Shown: positions 7,323 to 16,181 of the stretch, one piece after another
Position numbering within the stretch: position 1 is the first letter of the stretch
Layout of the letters: the number at the start of each line of letters is the position of its first letter
Assembly (NCBI RefSeq): GCF_036227225.1
Contig: NZ_CP109444.1
Coordinates: forward strand, 3,763,501-3,827,500
Source: Streptomyces sp. NBC_01478
GTDB lineage: Bacteria; Actinomycetota; Actinomycetes; Streptomycetales; Streptomycetaceae
Direction of reading: 5' to 3'
DNA: 64,000 nt
Translations under genes and position numbers: made by a program
Notes under the pieces: model-generated
What the model saw: only the letters and a program-made list of their open reading frames with translations
Databases searched by the model: none
Told to the model about the DNA's origin: nothing

Positions 7323-10070
7323 GTGGCTTCCGGATCCGATCGCAATCCGATCATCATTGGCGGCCTTCCGAGTCAGGTTCCTGACTTCGATCCCGAAGAG
7401 ACCCAGGAGTGGCTCGACTCGCTCGACGCCGCCGTGGACCAGCGCGGCCGTGAGCGGGCCCGCTACCTGATGCTCCGGCTGATCGAGCGGGCCCGCGAGA
7501 AGCGCGTGGCCGTGCCCGAGATGCGCAGCACGGACTACGTCAACACCATCGCCACCAAGGACGAGCCGTTCTTCCCCGGCAACGAGGAGATCGAGCGCAA
7601 GGTCCTCAACGCCACCCGCTGGAACGCCGCGGTGATGGTCTCCAGGGCCCAGCGTCCCGGTATCGGGGTCGGCGGCCACATCGCCACCTTCGCCTCCTCC
7701 GCCTCGCTCTACGACGTGGGCTTCAACCACTTCTTCCGGGGCAAGGACCAGGGCGACGGCGGCGACCAGATCTTCTTCCAGGGGCACGCCTCGCCGGGCA
7801 TCTACGCCCGCGCGTTCCTCCTGGACCGGCTCAGCGAGCAGCAGCTCGACGCGTTCCGCCAGGAGAAGTCGAAGGCGCCGTACGGACTGTCCTCGTACCC
7901 GCACCCGCGGTCGATGCCGGGCTTCTGGGAGTTCCCGACCGTGTCGATGGGCCTGGGCCCGCTCGGCGCGATCTTCCAGGCGCGGATGAACCGCTACATG
8001 GAGGCGCGCGGGATCGCGGACACCTCCAGGTCACACGTGTGGGCGTTCCTCGGTGACGGCGAGATGGACGAGCCGGAGTCGCTGGGCCAGTTGTCGATCG
8101 CGGCGCGCGAGGGTCTGGACAACCTGACCTTCGTCGTGAACTGCAACCTCCAGCGGCTCGACGGCCCGGTGCGCGGCAACGGCAAGATCATCCAGGAGCT
8201 GGAGTCCCAGTTCCGGGGCGCCGGCTGGAACGTGATCAAGCTGGTCTGGGACCGCACCTGGGACCCGCTGCTGGCCCAGGACCGGGACGGCGTGCTGGTC
8301 AACCAGCTCAACACCACGCCGGACGGCCAGTTCCAGACGTACGCCACGGAGACCGGCGCGTACATCCGGGAGCACTTCTTCGGGCACGACCACCGGCTGC
8401 GCGCGATGGTCGAGAACATGACCGACGACCAGATCCTGCACCTGGGGCGCGGCGGGCACGACCACCAGAAGGTGTACGCGGCCTTCGCGGCGGCCAAGGA
8501 GCACAAGGGCCAGCCGACCGTCGTCCTCGCCCAGACGGTCAAGGGCTGGACGCTGGGCCCCAACTTCGAGGGCCGCAACGCCACGCACCAGATGAAGAAG
8601 CTGACGGTCGCCGACCTCAAGGGCTTCCGCGACCGGCTGCACCTGCCGATCACCGACCAGGAGCTGGAGTCCGGCGCGCCGCCGTACTACCACCCGGGCC
8701 GGAACTCGGAGGAGATCCAGTACATGCACGACCGGCGCAACGCGCTGGGCGGGTACGTGCCCACGCGTGTCGTCCGCTCGAAGCCGCTGGCGCTGCCCGA
8801 GGACAAGACGTACGCGAGCGTGAAGAAGGGCTCCGGCCAGCAGTCGATCGCCACCACCATGGCGTTCGTACGGCTGCTCAAGGACCTGATGCGGGACAAG
8901 GAGATCGGCCGGCGGTTCGTGCTGATCGCGCCGGACGAGTACCGCACGTTCGGCATGGACTCGTTCTTCCCGAGCGCGAAGATCTACAACCCGCTGGGGC
9001 AGCAGTACGAGTCGGTGGACCGTGAACTGCTGCTCGCGTACAAGGAGTCGCCGACCGGGCAGATGCTGCACGACGGCATCTCGGAGGCGGGCTGCACCGC
9101 TTCGCTGATCGCGGCGGGTTCGGCCTACGCGACACACGGCGAGCCGCTCATCCCGGTCTACGTCTTCTACTCGATGTTCGGTTTCCAGCGCACCGGTGAC
9201 CAGTTCTGGCAGATGGCCGACCAGTTGGCGCGCGGTTTCGTACTGGGCGCGACCGCCGGGCGTACGACTCTGACCGGTGAGGGGCTGCAACACGCGGACG
9301 GACACTCGCAGTTGCTGGCGTCGACCAACCCGGGCTGTGTCGCCTACGACCCGGCGTACTCGTACGAGATCGCGTACATCGTGCAGGACGGGCTGCGGCG
9401 GATGTACGGCTCGGACGCGGAACACCCGCACGGGGAGGACGTCTTCTACTACCTCACCGTCTACAACGAGCCGATCCAGCACCCGGCCGAGCCGGCGGAC
9501 GTCGATGTGGAGGGCATCCTCAAGGGCGTCCACCGCATCAGCCGGGGTGCCTCGGGCACGGTTCCGGCGCAGATCCTGGCGTCCGGGGTCGCCGTGCCGT
9601 GGGCTCTTGAGGCGCAGCGGATCCTCGCCGAGGAGTGGAACGTACGGGCCGATGTGTGGTCCGCGACCTCCTGGAACGAGCTGCGGCGCGAGGCGGTCGA
9701 GGTGGAGCGGCACAATCTGCTGCATCCCGAGGAGGAGCAGCGGGTTCCTTATGTCACGCGGAAGTTGAGCGGGGCGGAGGGGCCGTTCGTGGCTGTTTCC
9801 GACTGGATGCGGTCGGTTCCTGACCAGATCGCTCGGTGGGTGCCGGGGACGTACCAGTCCCTGGGGGCTGACGGGTTCGGGTTCGCTGACACTCGCGGGG
9901 CTGCTCGGCGGTTCTTCCACATCGACGCGCAGTCGATCGTGGTGGGGGTGCTGACGGAGTTGGCCCGGGAGGGGAAGGTCGATCGGTCTGTGCTGAAGCA
10001 GGCGATCGATCGGTATCAGTTGCTGGATGTCGCTTCGGCTGATCCGGGTGCGGCTGGAGGGGACGCGTAG
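7323..10070 (+). CDS. aceE: Pyruvate dehydrogenase E1 component (homodimeric)
   Basis: A 915-residue thiamine-diphosphate enzyme that decarboxylates pyruvate and passes the acetyl group to the lipoyl domain of E2. The length fits the homodimeric gamma-proteobacterial/actinobacterial type. The ThDP motif is [12 protein letters not shown] followed by [14 protein letters not shown] about 30 residues later (residues about 242-276). [18 protein letters not shown] and [17 protein letters not shown] are typical of AceE. It starts at GTG 7323 with AAGGAA upstream. No E2 or E3 gene lies nearby, so those subunits are encoded elsewhere. It ends in front of a very strong composite terminator. Confidence 0.97.
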   Translation: MASGSDRNPIIIGGLPSQVPDFDPEETQEWLDSLDAAVDQRGRERARYLMLRLIERAREKRVAVPEMRSTDYVNTIATKDEPFFPGNEEIERKVLNATRWNAAVMVSRAQRPGIGVGGHIATFASSASLYDVGFNHFFRGKDQGDGGDQIFFQGHASPGIYARAFLLDRLSEQQLDAFRQEKSKAPYGLSSYPHPRSMPGFWEFPTVSMGLGPLGAIFQARMNRYMEARGIADTSRSHVWAFLGDGEMDEPESLGQLSIAAREGLDNLTFVVNCNLQRLDGPVRGNGKIIQELESQFRGAGWNVIKLVWDRTWDPLLAQDRDGVLVNQLNTTPDGQFQTYATETGAYIREHFFGHDHRLRAMVENMTDDQILHLGRGGHDHQKVYAAFAAAKEHKGQPTVVLAQTVKGWTLGPNFEGRNATHQMKKLTVADLKGFRDRLHLPITDQELESGAPPYYHPGRNSEEIQYMHDRRNALGGYVPTRVVRSKPLALPEDKTYASVKKGSGQQSIATTMAFVRLLKDLMRDKEIGRRFVLIAPDEYRTFGMDSFFPSAKIYNPLGQQYESVDRELLLAYKESPTGQMLHDGISEAGCTASLIAAGSAYATHGEPLIPVYVFYSMFGFQRTGDQFWQMADQLARGFVLGATAGRTTLTGEGLQHADGHSQLLASTNPGCVAYDPAYSYEIAYIVQDGLRRMYGSDAEHPHGEDVFYYLTVYNEPIQHPAEPADVDVEGILKGVHRISRGASGTVPAQILASGVAVPWALEAQRILAEEWNVRADVWSATSWNELRREAVEVERHNLLHPEEEQRVPYVTRKLSGAEGPFVAVSDWMRSVPDQIARWVPGTYQSLGADGFGFADTRGAARRFFHIDAQSIVVGVLTELAREGKVDRSVLKQAIDRYQLLDVASADPGAAGGDA

Positions 10071-10112
10071 GCCGTTCTTCGCCCGCGGGTGTGTGGGGCT
10101 GGTCGCGCTCGC

Positions 10113-10184
10113 GCGGCGGAGCCGCATATTGGCACAGCCCCGCGCCCCTTAAAGGCAGCCCCTTCGGGGCGCCTTTAAGGGGCG
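10113..10184 (+). terminator. Composite terminator after aceE (repeat copy B)
   Basis: The repeat module GCGGCGGAGCCGCATAT is followed by arms CGCCCCTTAAAGGC (10143-10156) and GCCTTTAAGGGGCG (10171-10184). Inside is a second stem GCCCC-TTC-GGGGC, separated only by a bulged A, so the total stem is 19 bp. It stands between aceE and the channel gene. Confidence 0.85.
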
Positions 10185-10195
10185 TGCCGCCGCCC

Positions 10196-10207
10196 TACGA
10201 TGCGGGC
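10196..10207 (+). promoter_or_regulatory. -10 box for leaderless channel mRNA
   Basis: TACGAT (10196-10201) ends 6 nt before the ATG and there is no Shine-Dalgarno. Confidence 0.55.
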
Positions 10208-10969
10208 ATGAAGGAACAATCGGCGCAAGCCCGTTGGGAGCAGCGGACTCAGCGGCCGTTGCTGGCGCTCGCGGTGGGGTTCGCCGTCGCCTATGCCGTG
10301 CCGATCGTGGACACCACCGCCGGTCATTCGCTGACGGCGGTGTGCACGGCGGTCGAGTGGGTGGTGTGGGCGGCGTTCGCCGTCGACTATCTGATGCGGC
10401 TCGCGATGTCGCGGGACCGGCGGCGGTTCGTGCGGACGCACTGGATGGATCTGTGCGCGGTCGTGCTGCCGATACTCCAGCCGCTGCGGCTGCTGCGCAT
10501 GGTGTCGACGCTGATACTCGTCGGGCGGCGCGCCCGGATGGCCTCGCAGATCCAGTTGACGACGTATGTCGCCGGCGCGGTGGTCGGGCTGCTGATGTTC
10601 GGTTCGCTCGCGGTGCTGTCCGTCGAACGGGACTCGCCCAACGGGAACATCCGGACGCTGGGTGACGCCGTGTGGTGGTCGTTCACGACCATGACGACGG
10701 TGGGGTACGGCGACCACGCGCCGACCACCGGCCTGGGCCGGATGATCGCCGTCGGCCTGATGCTGTCCGGCATCGCCCTGCTCGGTGTCGTCACCGCGAA
10801 CATCGCCACGTGGTTCATCGCCCGGTTCGAGAAGGACGACGTGGAGGAGCGGCGCCAGACGGAGGCCATCGAGGCGCTGACGGAGGAGGTACGGGGGTTG
10901 CGGGCGGAGGTGGCGGCCCTGTCGGCGGCGGGTGCCGCTCGGCCGGTCGGGGACGAGGTGTCCCGTTAG
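10208..10969 (+). CDS. Potassium channel family protein (Kv-like)
   Basis: A 253-residue membrane protein with the K+ selectivity filter TTVGYGD (within WWSFTTMTTVGYGDHAP). Before it lie about four hydrophobic segments of a reduced voltage-sensor-like domain, including LRLLRMVSTLILVGRRARM, whose spaced arginines resemble an S4 helix. The pore is followed by an inner helix (MIAVGLMLSGIALLGVVTANIATWF) and a cytoplasmic coiled coil (about 220-245). It should act as a tetrameric K+ channel in the cell membrane. It is a single gene between a terminator and a convergent small gene, and is probably translated from a leaderless mRNA. Confidence 0.9.
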   Translation: MKEQSAQARWEQRTQRPLLALAVGFAVAYAVPIVDTTAGHSLTAVCTAVEWVVWAAFAVDYLMRLAMSRDRRRFVRTHWMDLCAVVLPILQPLRLLRMVSTLILVGRRARMASQIQLTTYVAGAVVGLLMFGSLAVLSVERDSPNGNIRTLGDAVWWSFTTMTTVGYGDHAPTTGLGRMIAVGLMLSGIALLGVVTANIATWFIARFEKDDVEERRQTEAIEALTEEVRGLRAEVAALSAAGAARPVGDEVSR

Positions 10970-10994
10970 CCGCGGTTCCGGCTGCGGCTCCGGC

Positions 10995-11273
10995 TCAGAA
11001 GAACGTCCACAGGACCGCCGCCACCGTGTCGATCGCGCCCAGGATCAGGGCCACCAGGGCCATCGCCCGGCGGGCGCCCGTCCACCTGCGGCCCATCGCC
11101 AGCCAGCCGCAGATCACCGCGATCGGGCCGAGGAGGATCCCCAGGGTGAAGAAGCCCGCGATCGCGCAGACCAGGCCGATGATGCCCAACGTCGCGCGGT
11201 CCGGCCCGCTCCCTGACCCCATGCGGCCACGCGAGCGAGGGTTCCTGCGCGTTCCGTTGCCGAAGCCCGTCAT
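10995..11273 (-). CDS. DUF4190-type small membrane protein
   Basis: A 92-residue protein. The first 30 residues are basic and Gly/Arg/Ser-rich; then two hydrophobic helices (ATLGIIGLVCAIAGFFTLGI and MALVALILGAIDTVAAVLWTFF) flank GPIAVICGWLAMGRRW, the DUF4190 pattern. The ATG at 11273 has GGGAG 7 nt upstream; a TTG two codons earlier is too close to it. The function of the family is not known. It converges on the channel gene with a 25-bp gap. Confidence 0.75.
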   Translation of the reverse strand: MTGFGNGTRRNPRSRGRMGSGSGPDRATLGIIGLVCAIAGFFTLGILLGPIAVICGWLAMGRRWTGARRAMALVALILGAIDTVAAVLWTFF

Positions 11274-11353
11274 CGTCAACTCCCTGGGTGTCCATGCCGG
11301 TTCGGCCGGTTCGGCGAATTTCCGTTACGACGACCGGATACCCCCGTACGCGC

Positions 11354-11395
11354 AAAAAAAGCCTGCTTGCGCGCTGCCCCCCTCCGGCAGCGCGC
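11354..11395 (-). terminator. Intrinsic terminator after the MFS gene
   Basis: On the minus strand GCGCGCTGCC (11395-11386) pairs with GGCAGCGCGC (11378-11369), and a run of seven Ts follows (11360-11354). This is one of the few terminators here with a T-tract. The remainder of the gap to the MFS stop at 11519 shows no gene. Confidence 0.8.
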
Positions 11396-11518
11396 CGCAG
11401 ACCAACCCGTCCCCCCTGCCCTGCGGAGGACTTGACTTACTGTGACCTGCGGCGCGTACCGGGCGCCAGGAATCTTTAGCGGAGTCACCCTGATAGGCGA
11501 ACTCCCTCTGAATGAGGG

Positions 11519-13138
11519 TTAGATGTGGGCCGCGCCCGCACCCGCCTCCGCGTTCTCGCCGCGCTTGGTCAGCAGCGCGACGAACACCGCGACCACCGCG
11601 ACGCCGGCGGCGACCAGGCAGGCCAGGCTCATGCCGGAGATGAACGTGTCGTGGGCGACCTGCGTGATCTTCGCGGCGACCGCCTCCGGGGTGTTCGGGG
11701 CGATCGGGGCCACGCCGACCTGGACCGCTTCGGCGGCCGCGTCGAGCTGGGGCTGGGTGAGCTTGGGCAGGCCCGCGTCCGCCCAGTTGCCGGCCAGGTC
11801 GTTGTCGACGCGGGAGGCCATGACGGCGCCGAGGACGGCCGTACCGAGGCTGCCGCCGATCTGCATCGCGGCCTGCTGGAGACCACCGGCGACACCGGAG
11901 AGCTCCATGGGCGCGTTGCCCACGATGACCTCGGTGGCGCCGACCATCACCGGGGCGAGGCCGAAGCCCAGCAGGGCGAACCAGATCGACATGACGGCGC
12001 TGCCGGTGTCCGAGGTGAGGGTGGACATGCCGTACATGGCGATCGCGGTGGCCGCCATGCCGCCGGCCAGCGGGATGCGCGGGCCGAGCTTGGTGATCGC
12101 CGCGCCGGCGAGCGGGGAGCCGACGATCATCATCCCGGTGAGTGGGAGGAGGTGGAGACCGGCGTCGATGGGGCTCATACCGTGCACGTTCTGCAGATAG
12201 AACGTCACGAAGAACAGGCCGCCCATGAAGGCGATCGCCATCAGCACCATCAGGACGACGCCCGCGGACAGCGGGACCGAGCGGAACAGGCCCAGCGGGA
12301 TGAGGGGTTCCGCGACCTTCTGCTCCCAGAACGCGAACAGGGCGAAGCCCAGCACCGAAACGGCGAGGAACGACCATGTCGTGCCGGAGCCCCAGCCCCA
12401 GGTGGGCGCCTTGATGAGGGCCCAGACGAGGCAGAACATCGCGCCGGAGAGCAGCACGATGCCGAGGATGTCGAAGGAGCGCGGCGCGTTCTCGGCCCGG
12501 TGGTCGCGCAGGATCAGCACGCCGAGGACCAGCGCGATGGCGCCGACCGGCACGTTGATGAAGAACACCGACTGCCAGTTGACGTGTTCGACGAGCACAC
12601 CGCCGAGGATCGGGCCGCCCGCGGTGGAGGCGCCGATGACCATGCCCCACAGGCCGATGGCCATGTTGAGCTTCTCGGCCGGGAAGGTGGCCCGCAGCAG
12701 GCCGAGCGCGGCCGGCATCAGCAGTGCGCCGAACAGGCCCTGGAGCACGCGGAAGGTGACGACGAACGCGATGCTGTGGGAGAGGCCGATGGCGCCGGAC
12801 GCGAGGGCGAAGCCGGTGACGCCGATCAGGAAGGTCTGGCGGTGGCCGAAGCGGTCACCGAGCTTGCCGGCGGTGATGAGGGAGACCGCGAGGGCGAGGA
12901 AGTAGCCGTTGGTGATCCACTGGACGTCGGCGAAGCTGGCGCCGAGGTCCTTCTGGATGGCCGGGTTGGCGATGGCGACGATGGTGCCGTCGAGGGCCAC
13001 CATCATGACGCCGACGGCGACGGTTATGAGGGTGAACCACGGGTGGCCGCGCAGCCCCGTGGACGGCGTCGGGTCGGACGGGGCGGCCGGTGCCTTGTCC
13101 CCCGGCCCCGTCGCGCTGATGGTGGTCTGACTAGTCAT
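11519..13138 (-). CDS. MFS drug exporter, DHA2 / EmrB-QacA family (14 TMS)
   Basis: A 539-residue proton-driven multidrug exporter of the cell membrane. DHA2 marks are VMMVALDGTIVAIANPAIQ in helix 1, the loop motif GKLGDRFGHRQ, and antiporter motif C as GLWGMVIGASTAGGPILGG in helix 5. About 14 hydrophobic segments are visible, with a large extracellular loop near residues 445-490. It starts at ATG 13138, divergent from a TetR gene with a palindrome between them, so its expression is probably induced by the exported drug through release of that repressor. The substrate cannot be told from sequence. Confidence 0.93.
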   Translation of the reverse strand: MTSQTTISATGPGDKAPAAPSDPTPSTGLRGHPWFTLITVAVGVMMVALDGTIVAIANPAIQKDLGASFADVQWITNGYFLALAVSLITAGKLGDRFGHRQTFLIGVTGFALASGAIGLSHSIAFVVTFRVLQGLFGALLMPAALGLLRATFPAEKLNMAIGLWGMVIGASTAGGPILGGVLVEHVNWQSVFFINVPVGAIALVLGVLILRDHRAENAPRSFDILGIVLLSGAMFCLVWALIKAPTWGWGSGTTWSFLAVSVLGFALFAFWEQKVAEPLIPLGLFRSVPLSAGVVLMVLMAIAFMGGLFFVTFYLQNVHGMSPIDAGLHLLPLTGMMIVGSPLAGAAITKLGPRIPLAGGMAATAIAMYGMSTLTSDTGSAVMSIWFALLGFGLAPVMVGATEVIVGNAPMELSGVAGGLQQAAMQIGGSLGTAVLGAVMASRVDNDLAGNWADAGLPKLTQPQLDAAAEAVQVGVAPIAPNTPEAVAAKITQVAHDTFISGMSLACLVAAGVAVVAVFVALLTKRGENAEAGAGAAHI

Positions 13139-13152
13139 GCGTTCGAGGCTAG

Positions 13153-13203
13153 TGTCAGCCGCTGACAGTTGACAAACAAGTTCAGATGTCGGCGACTGTC
13201 AAC
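13153..13203. promoter_or_regulatory. TetR operator and divergent -35 elements
   Basis: A 15-bp palindrome TGTCAGC-C-GCTGACA (13153-13167) is followed by GTTGACA (13168-13174) and its inverse TGTCAAC (13197-13203). The latter two give TTGACA -35-like hexamers on opposite strands. This is the expected binding site of the adjacent TetR protein controlling both genes. Confidence 0.65.
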
Positions 13204-13221
13204 AATGGCGAGGAGAACGGC

Positions 13222-13857
13222 ATGGAGACACTGCGCGAGCGCAAGAAGGCCCGCACGCGGGACGCGCTGCTGCACGCCGCCCTCGAACTGTTCACCACCA
13301 AGGGCTACGAACAGACCACCGTCGACGAGATCGCCGAGGCCGTCGACGTCTCGCAGCGCACCTTCTTCCGCTACTTCGCGAGCAAGGAGGAAGCCGCCTT
13401 CTTCGTGCCCCGGCTCACCGAGACGCACTTCGTCGAGGCCGTCCGCGCCCGCCCGCCGCACGAGGCCCCGCTGGAGGCGCTGCGCCGGGCCGTGCTGGAG
13501 AGCTGGGACACCATCAACGAGGCGATCCAGCAGGTCGTACCGCTGGACCTGCACATGCGCACGTACCGGGTGATCGAGTCGACGCCCGCGCTGCTCGCCG
13601 CGCATCTGCGGCGCTCGCAGGAGCTGGAGGAGGAGCTGGCGCAGATCGTGGCCCGACGGGAGGGGCTCGGCGTGGACACGGACCCCCGGCCGCGGCTTGT
13701 GGTGGCCGTGTTCGGCGGGGTGATGCGGGTGGTGGAGCGAATGTGGATCGCGGGGGACGACCTCAGCATCGAGGCGATGCGGGAGCTGACCGCCGACTAC
13801 CTAGACGGGGTGGGACCGGCGCTGGCCGGGAACTGGAGCACGAGCCTCACAAGGTGA
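13222..13857 (+). CDS. TetR family transcriptional regulator of the exporter
   Basis: A 211-residue regulator starting METLRERKKARTRD, with AGGAGAA upstream; the earlier in-frame ATG at 13186 lies within the presumed promoter and was rejected. The N-terminal HTH is LFTTKGYEQTTVDEIAEAVD / VSQRTFFRYFASKEEAAFF. The C-terminal helical ligand domain contains RTYRVIESTPALLAAHLRR. By position it represses the divergent MFS exporter and itself from the palindrome at 13153-13167 and is released by the drug ligand. Confidence 0.88.
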   Translation: METLRERKKARTRDALLHAALELFTTKGYEQTTVDEIAEAVDVSQRTFFRYFASKEEAAFFVPRLTETHFVEAVRARPPHEAPLEALRRAVLESWDTINEAIQQVVPLDLHMRTYRVIESTPALLAAHLRRSQELEEELAQIVARREGLGVDTDPRPRLVVAVFGGVMRVVERMWIAGDDLSIEAMRELTADYLDGVGPALAGNWSTSLTR

Positions 13858-13935
13858 GTCGTACTGAGTTTCTCGTCACGTACCGCTGAAACGTGATCCC
13901 CGTCACTCGGTTAACGCGAGACCCTCTCGTTCTCC

Positions 13936-13950
13936 TAGTGTGTCCTCCCA
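13936..13950 (+). promoter_or_regulatory. -10 box for leaderless DUF1023 mRNA
   Basis: TAGTGT (13936-13941) ends 9 nt before GTG 13951; no Shine-Dalgarno is present. Confidence 0.45.
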
Positions 13951-15180
13951 GTGACTTCCTTCGACTCCTCCCCCACGCTGAACGCCTGGCGCGCACTGGC
14001 CGCGCTGGCCGTGGTGTTCGTGATGCTGGCGACCACCGGCTGGACCGCGGTCCGCAGCCACCCGGGGAAAACGGCGCTCCAGGCCTCCCGCTCCTCGTGG
14101 GAGCACGGTCACATAGACGGGCGCGAGCTGCCCGACCCGGACGCGTCCCCGACCAGGCTGGCCCGCTTCTTCGCCTCGCTCACCGCACAGCAGCGCACGC
14201 ACCTCGCGCAGCGCTACCCGCTCGCGGTCGGCAACATGAACGGCGCCCCGGTCGAGCTGCGCTACCGCGCCAACCGTGTCGCCCTCGGCCATGAACGCAC
14301 GGTCGAGAAGAAGCGCATGCACGACAACCGCCTGACGCCGCTGGGCCAGCAGGAGGCGGGCCGTCTCATGCACCGCTTCGAGGCGCTGATGACCGTGGGC
14401 CGGCACATCCTCGCCTTCGACCCCGAGGGTTCGGGCCGGATCGCCGAGGTCTTCGGCGACCTGGACACCGCGCAGCGCGTGTCGATCATCGTCCCCGGGG
14501 TGGACACCGACCTGCTGACCTTCCAGAAGACCAACAAGGAGTACTCGGCGCCGGTCGGCATGGCCAAGAACCTGTACGCGGCGGAGAACACGGCGAAGTC
14601 CAGGGCGGACACCGGTACGCGTACGGCGGTCATCGCCTGGGCCGACTACACCTCCCCCGGTGGCCTGGGCATCGACTCGGCCACCGCGGGGCGCGCCGAG
14701 GCCGGCGCCGTACGGCTGAACGCACTGCTGCGGGCGCTGCCCGGGACCTCGCAGGTCGCCCTGTTCTGCCACAGCTACGGCTCGGTGGTGTGCGGGGTCG
14801 CCGCGCACGCGCTGCCCTCGCGGGTGACCGACATCGCGGTGGCCGGCAGCCCCGGTATGCGCACCTCGAGCGCCTCCCACCTGCACACGCTCGCCCGGGT
14901 GTGGGCGATGCGGGACGCCGACGACTGGATCCAGGACGTGCCGTACATGGAGCTCGGCGGTCTCGGGCACGGCGAGGACCCGGTGTCGAACGCGTTCGGC
15001 GCGCGGGTGCTGGCCGCGAAGGACGCCGAGGGCCACACCGGGTATTTCGCGGCGGGCACCGACAGCCTCGCCAACTTCGCCGACATCGGGGTTGGCGCGT
15101 ACCGCTCGGTGACGTGCGCGCACGAAGGTGACACCTGCCGAGAGGGTTTGTCCGGCGCCTCGGCGGCCGGACGCGCGTAG
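13951..15180 (+). CDS. DUF1023 alpha/beta hydrolase, membrane-anchored or secreted
   Basis: A 409-residue protein. Residues 13-32 (AWRALAALAVVFVMLATTGW) are a signal-anchor or signal peptide. The DUF1023 hydrolase core has SIIVPGVDT, VIAWADYTSPGG, the nucleophile elbow CHSYGSVVC, and DIAVAGSPGM. Conserved DADDWIQDVPY and a late His in AKDAEGHTGYF could supply Asp and His of the triad. DUF1023 proteins are common, uncharacterised actinobacterial serine hydrolases, so the substrate is not known. It starts at GTG 13951 without a ribosome site. It is not clearly in an operon. Confidence 0.82.
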   Translation: MTSFDSSPTLNAWRALAALAVVFVMLATTGWTAVRSHPGKTALQASRSSWEHGHIDGRELPDPDASPTRLARFFASLTAQQRTHLAQRYPLAVGNMNGAPVELRYRANRVALGHERTVEKKRMHDNRLTPLGQQEAGRLMHRFEALMTVGRHILAFDPEGSGRIAEVFGDLDTAQRVSIIVPGVDTDLLTFQKTNKEYSAPVGMAKNLYAAENTAKSRADTGTRTAVIAWADYTSPGGLGIDSATAGRAEAGAVRLNALLRALPGTSQVALFCHSYGSVVCGVAAHALPSRVTDIAVAGSPGMRTSSASHLHTLARVWAMRDADDWIQDVPYMELGGLGHGEDPVSNAFGARVLAAKDAEGHTGYFAAGTDSLANFADIGVGAYRSVTCAHEGDTCREGLSGASAAGRA

Positions 15181-15234
15181 AAACAGCAGGAAGTGCGGTC
15201 TGCGCGGGGATGGGACGGAGGAGCATGTGCCGCC

Positions 15235-15247
15235 TACGATGAGCCGC
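15235..15247 (+). promoter_or_regulatory. -10 box for leaderless DUF4429 mRNA
   Basis: TACGAT (15235-15240) ends 7 nt before ATG 15248. The GGAGGAG at about 15216 is too far from this start to serve it. Confidence 0.55.
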
Positions 15248-16087
15248 ATGGGTGACGTACTGGCCGGATTTCATGCCGCCTGGGAGTTCGATTCCGACTC
15301 GGTGCTCATCCGCTACGAACGCAGCATTCGAACACCCAAGCTATTTCAGGCGCTCGGGGAGCGCCGGATCCCCTTCGAGGCGATCCAGGCGGTGACGCTC
15401 GCTCCCGGCCGGCGCGGCACGGTCGTGCTCCGCGCGGAGCCCCGGCCCGGCGCCGACCCCCTGATGGAGGCGGCCGCGGGTCAGCTCAAGGAGAGCTGCG
15501 ATCCCTATCGCCTCGTCCTGCCGGCCGAGCGCGAGACCCTCGCGGAGTACTACGCCGACGAGTTGCGTGCGCAGTTGAAACAGGACGCCGAACCCGCCGA
15601 GCGGTTTCTGGTGGCCGCGCCCGAGGTGCCGTTGCGGTTCAAGGCGTACGACGGGAAGGCGTCCTTCGACGGGAAGACGGTGTCGTTCCGCTGGTTCTGG
15701 ACGGGGGCGTCGTCCGCGAAGTGGAAGGCCGGCGACCAGAGCTTCGCGATCGCCGGCCTGAGCGGGGTCGAGTGGCGCTCCCCCGAGGTTTTTGAGGGGC
15801 ATCTACGGCTGTTGCGGGGGGCTGCGCCGCTGGTGCCGGTGGATCAGGATCCGGCGGCTGTGGTGTTCGGGTTGGGGTACGGGCCTGTGCACGAGTCTTT
15901 GCCGTTCGCGGGGGCGGTGCTTGCGGCGGTTCGCTCCGCGCGGCCTGCGGCTGTGATCCCGGCGGCTCGGCGTGATCCTGCGGATATCGCCGAGCGGATT
16001 CGGCATCTGGCGGAGCTGCATGCGGCGGGGTTGGTGACGGATGAGGAGTTCAGCGTGAAGAAAGCGGAGCTGCTGGCAGAGCTTTGA
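15248..16087 (+). CDS. DUF4429 protein with C-terminal SHOCT domain
   Basis: A 279-residue cytoplasmic protein starting MGDVLAGFHAAWEFDSDSVL. It has two PH-like DUF4429 repeats (about 5-95 and 120-215; the second begins KAYDGKASFDGKTVSFRWFW) and ends in a SHOCT helix pair (RIRHLAELHAAGLVTDEEFSVKKAELLAEL region). SHOCT segments usually follow membrane- or oligomer-associated domains and are thought to mediate assembly. The function is not known. It is followed by repeat copy C. Confidence 0.82.
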   Translation: MGDVLAGFHAAWEFDSDSVLIRYERSIRTPKLFQALGERRIPFEAIQAVTLAPGRRGTVVLRAEPRPGADPLMEAAAGQLKESCDPYRLVLPAERETLAEYYADELRAQLKQDAEPAERFLVAAPEVPLRFKAYDGKASFDGKTVSFRWFWTGASSAKWKAGDQSFAIAGLSGVEWRSPEVFEGHLRLLRGAAPLVPVDQDPAAVVFGLGYGPVHESLPFAGAVLAAVRSARPAAVIPAARRDPADIAERIRHLAELHAAGLVTDEEFSVKKAELLAEL

Positions 16088-16117
16088 GTGCGGGCCGGTG
16101 GGGGTTGGTCGCGCCCA

Positions 16118-16164
16118 CGCGGCGGAGCCGCAAATGTCACAGCCCCGCGCCCCTAAAGGGGCGC
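16118..16164. repeat. Dispersed palindromic repeat (copy C) with terminator hairpin
   Basis: Contains GCGGCGGAGCCGCAAAT and a perfect hairpin GCGCCCCT-AA-AGGGGCGC (16147-16164) in the gap between the convergent DUF4429 and reductase genes. Confidence 0.75.
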
Positions 16165-16181
16165 ATCCCGCCAGGCGTTTG

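Noticed and set aside
8031-10127. Long antisense open frame opposite aceE (698 codons)
   Set aside because: In 70% GC sequence the complementary frames of a real gene stay open; aceE on the other strand has full family motifs and normal codon use.
11396-11518. Possible small gene or RNA between the MFS stop and its terminator
   Set aside because: No start with a ribosome site and no convincing fold; it is best read as the 3' untranslated part of the MFS mRNA.
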